64,000 nt of DNA from Leptodactylus fallax (Eukaryota; Chordata; Amphibia; Anura; Leptodactylidae). Position numbers and translations under genes: made by a program. Each line of letters begins with the position of its first letter. The first letter of the stretch is position 1. This document shows positions 45,861-57,500 of the stretch, piece after piece. The stretch is from NCBI GenBank assembly GCA_947044405.1, contig CAMRHE010001103.1:56001-120000 (forward strand). Direction: 5' to 3'. The notes beneath the pieces were generated by a model. That model searched no databases, was not told where the DNA came from, and worked only from the letters and a program-made list of their open reading frames with translations.

Positions 45861-48800
45861 CCCTTAGTACAGCTGTGGGGCCCTTGGCTACACACCACAC
45901 ACAGCCCTTAGTACAGCTGCAGGGCCCCTGGTTACATACACAGGCCCTAATACAGCTGCGGGGCCTCGGGTTACACACACATCCCTTAGTACAGCTGCGG
46001 GGCCCCTGGTTACATACACAGCCCTTAGTACAGCTGCGGGGCCCCTGGTTACATACACAGGCCCTAATACAGCTGCGGGGCCCCTGGTTACATACACAGC
46101 CCTTAGTACAGCTGCGGGCCCCTGGTTACATACACAGCCCTTAGTACAGCTGCGGGGCCCCTGGTTACATACACAGGCCCTAATACAGCTGCGGGGCCCT
46201 TGGTTACACACACAGCCCTTAGTACAGGTGCGGGCCCCTGGTTACATACACAGGCCCTAATACAGCTGCGGGGCCTCGGGTTACACACACAGCCCTTAGT
46301 ACAGGTGCGGGGCCCTTGGTTACATACACAGGCCCTAATACAGCTGCGGGGCCCTTGGTTACACACACAGCCCTTAGTACAGCTGCGGGGCCCCTGGTTA
46401 CATACACAGGCCCTAATACAGCTGCGGGGCCTCGGGTTACACACACAGCCCTTAGTACAGGTGCAGGGCCCTTGGTTACATACACAGCCCTTAGTACAGC
46501 TGCGGGGCCTCAGGTTACACACACAGCCCTTAGTACAGGTGCGGGGCCCTTGGTTACATACACAGCCCTTAGTACAGGTGCGGGGCCCTTGGTTACACAC
46601 ACAGCCCTTAGTACAGGTACGGGGCCCCTGGTTACATACACAGGCCCTAATACAGCTGCGGGGCCCCTGGTTACATACACAGGCCCTAATACAGCTGCGG
46701 GGCCTCGGGTTACACACACCCCTTAGTACAGGTGCGGGGCCCTTGGTTACATACACAGGCCCTAATACAGCTGCGGGGCCCTTGGTTACACACACAGCCC
46801 TTAGTACAGCTGCTGGGCCCCTGGTTACATACACAGGCCCTAATACAGCTGCGGGGCCCCTGGTAACACACACAGCCCTTAGTACAGCTGCGGGGCCCTT
46901 GGTTACATACACAGCCCTTAGTACAGCTGTGGGGACCCTGGTTACATACACAGGCCCTAATACAGCTGCGGGCCCCTGGTTACATACACAGCCCTTAGTA
47001 CAGGTGTGGGGCCCCTGGTAACATACACAGGCCCTAATACAGCTGCGGGGCCCCTGGTAACACACACAGCCCTTAGTACAGCTGCGGGGCCCCTGGTAAC
47101 ACACACAGCCCTTAGTACAGCTGCGGGGCCCCTGGTTACATACACAGCCCTTAGTACAGGTGTGGGGCCCCTGGTAACATACACAGGCCCTAATACAGCT
47201 GCGGGGCCCCTGGTAACACACACAGCCCTTAGTACAGGTGTGGGGCCCCTGGTAACATACACAGGCCCTAATACAGCTGCGGGGCCCTTGGTTACATACA
47301 CAGCCCTTAGTACAGCTGCGGGGCCCCTGGTAACACACACAGCCCTTAGTACAGCTGCGGGGCCTCGGGTTACACACACAGCCCTTAGTACAGCTGCGGG
47401 GCCCCTGGTTACATACACAGGCCCTAATAGAGCTGCGGGGCCCCTGGTTACATACACAGCCCTTAGTACAGCTGTGGGGACCCCTGGTTATATACACAGG
47501 CCCTAATACAGCTGCGGGGCCCCTGGTTACACACACAGCCCTTAGTACAGCTGCGGGGCCCCTGGTTACATACACAGGCCCTAATACAGCTGCGGGGCCC
47601 CTGGTTACTTACACAGCCCTTAGTACAGCTGCGGGCCCCTGGTTACATACACAGCCCTTAGTACAGCTGCGGGGCCCCTGGTTACGTACACAGGCCCTAA
47701 TACTGCTGCGGGGCCCCTGGTTACATACACAGGCCATAATACAGCTGCGGGGCCCCTGGTTACATACACAGCCCTTAGTACAGGTGTGGGGCCCCTGGTT
47801 ATATACACAGGCCCTAATACAGCTGCGGGGCCCCTGGTTAAACACACAGCCCTTAGTACAGCTGCGGGGCCCCTGGTTAACACACCCCCACCGGCCCTGT
47901 TAACATACACAGGCCCTAATACAGCCCAACAAACCTCACGCGCCACCCGCGGGGCCCTTGGTTACATACACAACTTTTAGTACAGGTGTGGGGCCCCTGG
48001 TTACATACACAGGCCCTAATACAGCTGCGGGGCCCTTGGTTACACACACAGCTCTTAGTACAGCTGCGGGGCCCCTGGTTACACACACAGCCCTTAGTAC
48101 AGCTGCGGGGCCCCTGGTTACACACACAGCCCTTAGTACAGGTGTGGGGCCCCTGGTTACATACACAGGCCCTAAAACAGCTGCGGGGCCCTTGGTTACA
48201 TACACAGCTCTTAGTACAGGTGTGGGGCCCCTGGTTACATACACAGCCCTTAGTACAGCTGCGGGGCCCCTGGTTACATACACAGCCCTTAGTACAGCTG
48301 CGGGCCCCTGGTTACATACACAGCCCTTAGTACAGGTGTGGGGCCCCTGGTTACATACAAAGCCCTTAGTACAGCTGCGGGGCCCCTGGTTACGTACACA
48401 GGCCCTAATACAGCTGCGGGGCCCTTGGTTATATACACAGCTCTTAGTACAGGTGTGGGGCCCCTGGTTACATACACAGCCCTTAGTACAGGTGCAGGGC
48501 CCTTGGTTACATACACAGCCCTTAGTACAGCTGCGGGGCCTCAGGTTACACACACAGCCCTTAGTACAGCTGCGGGGCCTCAGGTTACATACACAGCCCT
48601 TAGTACAGGTGCGGGGCCCTTGGTTACACACACAGCCCTTAGTACAGGTGCGGGGCCCCTGGTTACATACACAGGCCCTAATACAGCTGCGGGGCCCCTG
48701 GTTACATACACAGCCCTTAGTACAGGTGTGGGGCCCCTGGTTACATACACAGCCCTTAGTACAGGTGTGGGGCCCCTGGTTACATACACAGCCCTTAGTA

Positions 48801-50580
48801 CAGGTGCAGGGCCCTTGGTTACATACACAGCCCTTAGTACAGCTGCGGGGCCCCTGGTTACATACACAGCCCTTAGTACAGCTGCGGGCCCCTGGTTACA
48901 TACACAGCCCTTAGTACAGGTGTGGGGCCCCTGGTTACATACAAAGCCCTTAGTACAGCTGCGGGGCCCCTGGTTACGTACACAGGCCCTAATACAGCTG
49001 CGGGGCCCTTGGTTATATACACAGCTCTTAGTACAGGTGTGGGGCCCCTGGTTACATACACAGCCCTTAGTACAGGTGCGGGGCCCTTGGTTACATACAC
49101 AGCCCTTAGTACAGCTGCGGGGCCTCAGGTTACACACACAGCCCTTAGTACAGCTGCGGGGCCTCAGGTTACATACACAGCCCTTAGTACAGGTGCGGGG
49201 CCCTTGGTTACACACACAGGCCCTAATACAGCTGCGGGGCCCCTGGTTACATACACAGCCCTTAGTACAGCTGCGGGGCCCCTGGTTACATACACAGCCC
49301 TTAGTACAGGTGTGGGGCCCCTGGTTACATACACAGCCCTTAGTACAGGTGTGGGGCCCTTGGTTACATACACAGCCCTTAGTACAGGTGTGGGGCCCCT
49401 GGTTACATACACAGCCCTTAGTACAGCTGCGGGCCCCTGGTTACATACACAGCCCTTAGTACAGCAGCGGGCCCCTGGTTACATACACAGCCCTTAGTAC
49501 AGCTGCGGGGCCCCTGGTTACATACACAGCTCTTAGTACAGCTGCGGGGCCCCTGGTTACGTACACAGGCCCTAATACAGCTGCGGGGCCCTTGGTTACA
49601 TACACAGCTCTTAGTACAGGTGTGGGGCCCCTGGTTACATACACAGCCCTTAGTACAGGTGCGGGGCCCCCCTTGGTTACATACACAGCCCTTAGTACAG
49701 CTGCGGGGCCTCAGGTTACATACACAGCCCTTAGTACAGGTGCGGGGCCCCTGGTTACACACACAGCCCTTAGTACAGGTGCGGGGCCCCTGGTTACATA
49801 CACAGGCCCTAGTACAGCTGCGGGGCCCCTGGTTACATACACAGCCCTTAGTACAGGTGTGGGGCCCCTGGTTACATACACAGCCCTTAGTACAGGTGTG
49901 GGGCCCCTGGTTACATACACAGCCCTTAGTACAGGTGTGGGGCCCCTGGTTACATACACAGCCCTTAGTACAGGTGTGGGGCCCCTGGTTACACACACAG
50001 CCCTTAGTACAGGTGTGGGGCCCCTGGTTACATACACAGCCCTTAGTACAGGTGTGGGGCCCCTGGTTACATACACAGCCCTTAGTACAGGTGTGGGGCC
50101 CCTGGTTACATACACAGCCCTTAGTACAGGTGTGGGGCCCCTGGTTACACACACAGCCCTTAGTACAGGTGCGGGGCCCTTGGTTACATACACAGCCCTT
50201 AGTACAGGTGCGGGGCCCCTGGTAACACACACAGCCCTTAGTACAGGTGTGGGGCCCCTGGTTACATACACAGCCCTTAGTACAGGTGCGGGGCCCCTGG
50301 TTACATACACAGCCCTTAGTACAGGTGCGGGGCCCCTGGTTACATACACAGCCCTTAGTACAGCTGCGGGGCCCCTGGTTACATACACAGCCCTTAGTAC
50401 AGGTGCGGGGCCCCTGGTAACACACACAGCCCTTAGTACAGGTGCGGGGCCCCTGGTAACACACACAGCCCTTAGTACAGGTGTGGGGCCCCTGGTTACA
50501 TACACAGCCCTTAGTACAGGTGTGGGGCCCCTGGTTACATACACAGCCCTTAGTACAGGTGTGGGGCCCCTGGTAACATG
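45861..50580 (+). repeat. 39-bp minisatellite block in RNF20 intron 1
   Basis: About 120 units of 'tacagctgcggggcccctgg ttacatacacagcccttag', alternating with a 'taggccctaatacagctgcg' form. Because 39 is a multiple of three and the unit lacks stops in several frames, open frames of 200-490 codons run on both strands. The last ~700 bases (49.85-50.57 kb) are the most uniform (ggtgtggggcccctgg). Positions 47,880-47,955 are irregular and may be misassembled. Confidence 0.95.
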
Positions 50581-51413
50581 TAGAGGCCCCCATATACACC
50601 CTCCTCTGATAATTAGGCAGCTGCAGGACCTGGTAAGGGTAGATATTCTCTGCAGGATACATCACCAGCTTGTGCACATCTTCTACATCTGACCACACTT
50701 TCTGTGCAGAAATTGGCAGATTTTAGTTTGGGCAGTTTGTCCTATTTTTTGTGGATTTTCATTCTAGGTTTCACCCCCTGAATCTGCAGCAAAGTCTGCT
50801 GCAACCTCCAGACTCGCAGCTAAGAGTGCAGCAGATGTTACCTATGATCTGTGCACGTGACCTAAGACTCGGGGTCCCCATAGAAGCTGACCTGTGACCT
50901 TACATCTGTAGTAGGTGAATTATTTCCCTCCAGATTCATAGGGTGATCTCTGCACCGATTGGCTGCAGCTCTGCAACAACATCCACTCCAAAAAGTGCAC
51001 CATTTCTGTGCAGTAAAGTCTGCACGTCTAACACGGATTTTATGGCGAATGACCACAGATCTCGCCCTTATACACCCTGCAGAATGTGGATAAAATTCAT
51101 GGAAATGGCGCAGAACCGCTGTGTTCATCTCTTTTCTTAGTTCCTGACCTGGTGGAGGTCGAGCCCCATATTTCTATTGGCTGAGATAGGAAAACCCCTT
51201 TAAATCCTATCCACTTTGCTGCAGCTGTAAATTGATGTAGATGGCACTATTATATAGGGGCAGTGGTACACACTGTATGGGGGTATTTGTAGATTGCACT
51301 ATATAGGGGCAGTAGTACACACTGTATGGGGATATTTACAGATTTCACTATTATTTAGGGGCAGTGGTACACACTGGGGGTATTTATTAATGTATAGTTG
51401 TCTTTTTTGCCAG
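50581..51413 (+). other. 3' part of RNF20 intron 1
   Basis: Non-repetitive except for three copies of a roughly 57-bp unit at 51,245-51,392 ('gcactattatataggggcag tggtacacactgtatggggg tattt'). The intron ends with the acceptor GTCTTTTTTGCCAG at 51,413. Confidence 0.65.
51245..51392 (+). repeat. three-copy tandem repeat before RNF20 exon 2
   Basis: Three imperfect 50-57-bp copies containing 'ggggcagtggtacacactg', ending about 20 bases before the exon 2 acceptor. Confidence 0.8.
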
Positions 51414-51588
51414 GCACACCTCTCTAGAACTCGGCGCGGCTTCTGCTGGGTATTCCAGGATGTCGGGTGCTGGTAGTAAGAGAGCAGCGGGGGATGCGGG
51501 CCCCTCTGGTCCCCCTGAAAAGAAGGCAGCAGTGGAGGATTCTGGGACCACAGTGGAGACTATAAAGCTTGGAGGGGTCTCCTCTACA
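51414..51588 (+). CDS. RNF20: RNF20 exon 2 (coding from 51,460)
   Basis: Acceptor TTTTTTGCCAG at 51,413; 46 bases of 5' UTR; ATG at 51,460 (CCAGGATGT); 43 codons ending in GGVSST; donor ACA/GTAAGTCAG at 51,588/51,589, phase 0. Confidence 0.95.
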
Positions 51589-54500
51589 GTAAGTCAGATG
51601 GTTCTGTTGGTCCTCTGGTTGTTTCTTTTCCCTACCCTGTTACTGACTTTGTCTGTGGCCTCTTCTAGGAGGAGCAGGACCTGCGCACCCTGCAGGTGAA
51701 GAACAAGAAGCTGGCCGGCATGTTGGACCAGAGACAGGCCATAGAAGATGAGCTGCGGGACCGCATAGAGACCCTGGAGAAGCGGCAGGCCACAGATGAT
51801 GCTTCTCTTCTTATCATCAATCGCTACTGGAGTCAGGTCAGTTATGTGGCCTTACCTGACGCCCCTCTCTACTAAGCTAAGTGCTCATATAATACAAGAT
51901 CTATGGGCAGGAAGGTTCTTTACATCCTGTGGATGGGGGAAGACATTCTTATTTATAGGGGTGGGCAACCTGTGGCCCCCTCTCTGCATTCCCGCCTTCA
52001 TAACTGTTTACATTTTATTTCAATGTAGCTTTACGGGACCTTCTATTTTGTGGTACATAAGACTTTTTGATCAGTTTTTATTACTTTTTGTTTTTGAGAG
52101 GTGAGATGATCAGAAAACATGAATGCTGGCTTCTGAATTTTATCGTTAATCATGTAGAATAAATAATGTACTCATTTTATTTTAGGGGTTATTACAGCTA
52201 TGGTGATACCAATTGTGTGCTTTTTATCGCGCTGAGCATATAGTTAACTCTCCCCAGTGCAATGTCCAGCGTATTGCAGGACATTGCCCTGAGGATCTAA
52301 GATCCCAGCTTCAAGTCCCATTGTGGGACATGTAAAAAGTAAAAAAAAAAAAAAAACGCACAAAAATAAGCAAATAATAAAAAGTTAAAAACAGCCCACC
52401 TTTACATTTATAAAATATATGATGTAAACAAAAATAAATAAACATGTTGGGTATCCCCACGTGCATATAAGCCCCCACTATCCAAACATAGCTTTATTAA
52501 TAACGTACAGTGAACGCCGTGGAAAAAAAATACCACACTGCGCAAATTAATGTATTTTGGTCACTTTGCTTACCCCAATAAATAACAATAAAAAATGATC
52601 AGAAAGTCATACATACTGAACATTGGTACCTATAGAAAGTTCAACTTGCCCCGCAAATAAAGAGCCCTGACATATATCCATCAACCGAATAGTAAAAAAA
52701 TATACGTGTCAGAATACGGTCAATAAGTGCCGATTTATTTGTAAAAGCTGTAAAACATGATAAAACCAATATAAATATGGTATAGTTGTAATAACTTACC
52801 AGACAAAGCTACCATGTCATTTTTATTTCAGAGGGACCGCCGTAAAAAAAAAATTCAAAAAAATGATGATAGAATTGTGTAATTTCACATGGTCCCTCCA
52901 AAAAACATTAATAAAAGTCCATGGTACATTATATGTACCCCAAAATGGTGGCAAATGAAAGTGCAACTCTTCACGCAAAGCATAAACCTTGCCATACCTA
53001 TGTCGACAGAAAAATAGAAAAGTTATGAATTTTGGAAGGCGGGGAGGGAAAATATGAAGAAAGTTGCTAATCATTAACGTACAAACTATCCTGTGTCCTT
53101 AAGGGGTTAACCAGGAAAAGTCTATTTTCACTTTTTTTCAGCATTGACTGCAGCATGTGAGGGGTTAAATGGCAAGTATACTTTCTGGTTGATAATGGGG
53201 GTGATATCATAAACAAAAGTCCATGGTACCCCCTCCCCTGGGATCATCTGAAGTGACAGGAGAATAATAAAATCATTTCCTCCTCTCCCTGCATCATCAG
53301 CTGCTCGTGTTCTCCTACATACTGGTTAAAGTGAGGGCTGCGGGGTGTGTGGGTGTGTGGGCCGCGGGTGTGTGTGTGTGTGGGCCGCGGGTGTGTGTGT
53401 GTGTGGGCCGCGGGTGTGTGTGTGTGTGGGCCGGGGTGTGTGTGTGTGTGTGGGGTGGGGTGTGTGTGTGTGTGGGCCGCGGGTGTGTGTGTGTGTGGGG
53501 CCGCGGGTGTGTGTGTGTGTGTGGGCCGGGGGTGTGTGTGTGTGTGGGGCCGCGGGTGTGTGTGTGTGTGGGGCCGCGGGTGTGTGTGTGTGTGGGGCCG
53601 TGTGTGTGTGTGTGTGTGGTGTGTGTGTGTGGGGGGCGCGGGTGTGTGTGTGGGGCTGTGTGTGTGGGGCGGCGGGTGTGTGTGTGTGTGTGGGGCCGCG
53701 GGTGTGTGTGTGTGTGTGTGGGGCGCGGGTGTGTGTGTGTGTGGGGGGTGTGTGGGCCGCGGGGGTGTGTGGGCCGCGGGTGTGTGTGGGCCGCGGGTGT
53801 GTGTGGGCCGCGGGTGTGTGTGGCCGGTGCGTGTGTGTGTGTGGCCGCGGGTGTGTGTGCGCGTGTGTGTGTGGGGCCGCGGGTGTGTGTGTGTGTGGGG
53901 CGCGGGGGTGTGTGTGTGTGTGGGGCCGCGGGTGTGTGTGTGTGTGTGGGGCCGCGGGTGTGTGTGTGTGTGGGGCGCGGGTGTGTGTGTGTGTGTGGGC
54001 CGCGGGTGTGTGTGTGTGGGTGTGTGTGTGTGGGGGGCGGCGGGTGTGTGTGTGTGGGGGTGTGTGTGTGTGTGTGTGGGGGTGTGTGTGGGGCGTGTGT
54101 GTGTGTGTGTGTGTGTGTGTGGGGGGCCGCATGTGTGTGTGTGTGTGGGGGCTGGGGGGGGGCTGCGGGGGTGTGTGTGTGGCTGCGGGTGGGTGTTTGG
54201 GGCTCCGCTTTAACCAGTGATATTTCAAAATCCAAGAGGACTAAAGACACGATCTTGGGCATTTTTTTTTTTTTCTAATATTCTTGGGTTTAAAATTCCA
54301 AATTCCAGAGTTAGAGCCATTTAAAGGGATTGCCATCTCTGCAGTCTCCCTGGATGTATTTAGCTCAGGATAAACTGTAATGCACTTTGCTCAGAACCCA
54401 AGCAGGGCTTGTTCAGAACTATGGGACCAACTGCTGGGATTCACAGCCACCACTCCATTCACTTCTATGGGATTGATGGAGAAATAACGGAACATCAGTC

Positions 54501-57500
54501 CCGTATAAATAAATGGAGCAGTGGTCAAGTGCACTACCACTGCGTGCAGACATGGGACTAAGGGACCCTTGTTCTCGTGATCTGTTGGAGGTTCCAACAA
54601 GCTGACACTGTACAAAATCCCTTCATTTTGTGTGGAGGGTGCCCTCTAGAGCCTGAGAAAGGAGCAACAGTTACTTCCACATGTCATGACAAATTCCCCC
54701 TGTAGTGGGTGCTGCAGGAGGATAAAGCATCTGACCGAAACCCATTACCCTTAAAGAGGTTGTAGAGGTGAGTGGCGTATGAGAAATGATATAACAAAGG
54801 GGCCCTTTTATTAAGGCTGGCATGTAGTACGACAGTGCCAAGAAGACGTGTACTCCTCTATGTAATGTTGGTGCATCTTGGGTGGTCTGAGCACTTGAAG
54901 CAGATTTCAGCCATTATTTGCGCCAGTTGTCTGTGAAGCCTCACCCCTCTCTCCAGGCAAGTGTGGTGTAAGTGGAGGGGAAGTGTCTCAATTTTTGGCA
55001 CAACATTGGCTGGTTGTTTTAAAAATGAAGGGTTTAATCGTATTTTCCTCCAGAAATTATTGTAAAATGTATTACAGCATCAGCTGACCCGGTGCAACCA
55101 TATTTCCTTTTTACTATATACTGTCCGTTTACTTTCCACCTATTTAGTTTGACGAAAATATTCGCATCCTCCTCGGCCGCTACGATTTGGACCAAGATTT
55201 GGGGGAGTTTCTCAGTGAACGTAAAGCGTTGGCTATTCCGGAGCCCGAGCCAGACTCCGACAGTAACTCCGAGCGTAAGGACAGCGAAAGAGGTGAGAGA
55301 GCCTAGGGCCAATCCTAATATACCGAATACCAATCCTATGACCCGCCCCCTTCCTCCCCAAAGTGCATCCTTCCAGCTTCAGATTTGTGGTCTAATTCAG
55401 TTACAGCGTTGCCCAAAAAAGGGGGCTCTACATCTTCTGGTGGGTGTCCTGAGAAGTTAGGTTGTTCGTGTATTATTTTAGAGCATGTTTGCATATTAGG
55501 GAAAGAGAGTAAGCTGTTATACTTTGCTAGGTAAGGGTGAAAGGGGTCTTCCTGGACTTTGATACTGAGCTCCATTTCTTCTCTTAGGACAGTGACATCA
55601 CATCCATTGGTTATATTGCAGGGCAGTCCCATTCAATTACATGGGGCTGAGCTGTAACACCAAACACAGCCAATATGCAATATAAGGCGCTGTGTTTGAT
55701 AACTAGTGAAGAAGCCACAGCAATCAATACCATAGTCCCAGAATATCCCTTTAAGTTGTGTCGGATATATTTCCAGAACTACCACTAGGTGTCGCTGAGA
55801 TATATGTGCTGGTTTCTCTGATCGATGTCCTTTTGCTTGCAGGGGATGGCTTGACGGAGTCGTCCTTCTCCTTCTTGGGCACTCTGGCCAGCAGCAGCAG
55901 TGAGGAGATCGAGTCTCAGCTGCAGGAGCGTGTGGAGTCGTCTCGCCGAGCCGTTTCCCGCATTGTGCTGGTGTACGATCGTTTGCACGCTCGGTTGGAC
56001 CTTGTGTCTGCCAAGCTCAACAGCAATGGTAAGACCTTCATCACCAGCCGCACTGATCTAGGAACATCAGGTCTTGGATGGTGTCAGTGTGCACTACGCT
56101 ATACACGCTTTGTTCTTTTCCGGTAGACTCAGCACAGATGGAGGAAGCCGTCAAAGAACTGAACTCTATGCTGACAAATGAGAACATGCGCCTGCAGGAA
56201 GTGTGCAAGCGGCTGCAGGAGAAGCAGCAGAACATGACCCAGGAGGTACGGAGCATTCTCATCTCTGACACTGAAAGTGAAGCCGCAAACTTTATTCACA
56301 GAACTCTAATATTAGAGGGGTTGACCTGCCCTTAGTATAGGTCATCAGTGTGTGATCGGTGGGGCTCTGACATTGTATTATATAGTGGCTGGGCTTGGTA
56401 TTGCAGCTCTTTTACTAATCTCAGGAGCCGCTGCTGCACCACATGACCAGTGAACGTGGCATCATCTGCACAAGAAAGAGGCCACAGCGCTCATTAGCAC
56501 CGCAACCTCCTCTAACAGCTGATCTGTGGCAGTTCCGGGTATTGGCCCCCCACCGATCACATATTGATGACCCATCCTAAGATTAATATGTAAGTCCCAG
56601 GTAACCCCTTTAACTAAACCTAGCAAAGTACACCTCCCTGTGACTTCTGCTTGTAGGTCAGCTAGTGATAATCCAAGAGGACATGGAAGGAGTACGGTAA
56701 TGGGAAAAGATGGTCATATAGCTGTTGGCTGAAAGCCGCTTCTCCTGACTCCCCCAAACTCCTGCATTCATGGCTCAGCTGAGTGTGCATGTGTCCTGAA
56801 TGAGAATGGACTCCTCTAGTTTCTGCTTAACTACCCTCAGAACAAAAGGATCAGGCTTGTTGAAATGCTACTGCTCGATCCGTATCTTTGCTCTTTGGGG
56901 GAAAGTTAGGACGCCCACCACAACCTCTGGGTCTTTCCACTGTTAATCTAATATGTCTGGACACCTTTATCATCCTTAGATACCCACCACCTACTTCATG
57001 CTGCTGGGTGCGCAATTGATACCCATAGATAACATCTGTATTTTTATGGTATTACTTGGTAGACCTTACCACCAGGTACCCATGCTGACCCACATTTGTA
57101 AGGGTGCATGGTGGATGTGTCACCGGCTACACTCTGCGTTCTCCCTCCAGTTCACCCAGCTACAGACACGTCTGGAGAATGCAGAGTCCCGAGTGTCCGT
57201 GCTGGACGGCCTTATCGAAGATCTGCAGTGGGACATTGATAAGGTCCGCAAAAGGGAGCAGCGGCTGAACAGACACTTGTCTGAGGTCCTGGAGAGGGTA
57301 AGAGACTGATGATGTCATCAGGTGGCAGCCACATGTATTCTTTGAACCCGTAATTAATAGATGTTCTCTTGACAGGTGAACTCCAAGGGCTATAAAGTGT
57401 ACGGGGCAGGAAGCAGCTTGTACGGAGGAACAATAACCATCAACTCTAAGAAGGTGATGTATAGTACTTAGTAATGGACTGTCCCCTATAGGCAGTAAAG

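Larger units (their letters stand above)
51837..55147 (+). other. RNF20: RNF20 intron 3 with dispersed repeat and GT array
   Basis: 3.3 kb. It holds a decayed dispersed element (52,180-53,110) and the GT-rich array (53,335-54,200). The remaining 950 bases before exon 4 show no recognisable feature. Confidence 0.8.

Noticed and set aside
46103..47575. 490-codon minus-strand open frame and similar long frames at 47.9-50.7 kb
   Set aside because: They follow the 39-bp repeat exactly, occur on both strands and lack any domain; a by-product of the array.
35889..50580. CRISPR-like direct repeats
   Set aside because: Units are contiguous without unique spacers, and the genome is a vertebrate's.
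42235..50580. Disease-type GGGGCC hexanucleotide expansion
   Set aside because: GGGGCC occurs once per 39-40-bp unit, not in tandem.
53307..54278. Open frames of about 300 codons on both strands (valine/cysteine- or histidine/threonine-rich)
   Set aside because: Translations of the GT-rich array in an RNF20 intron.
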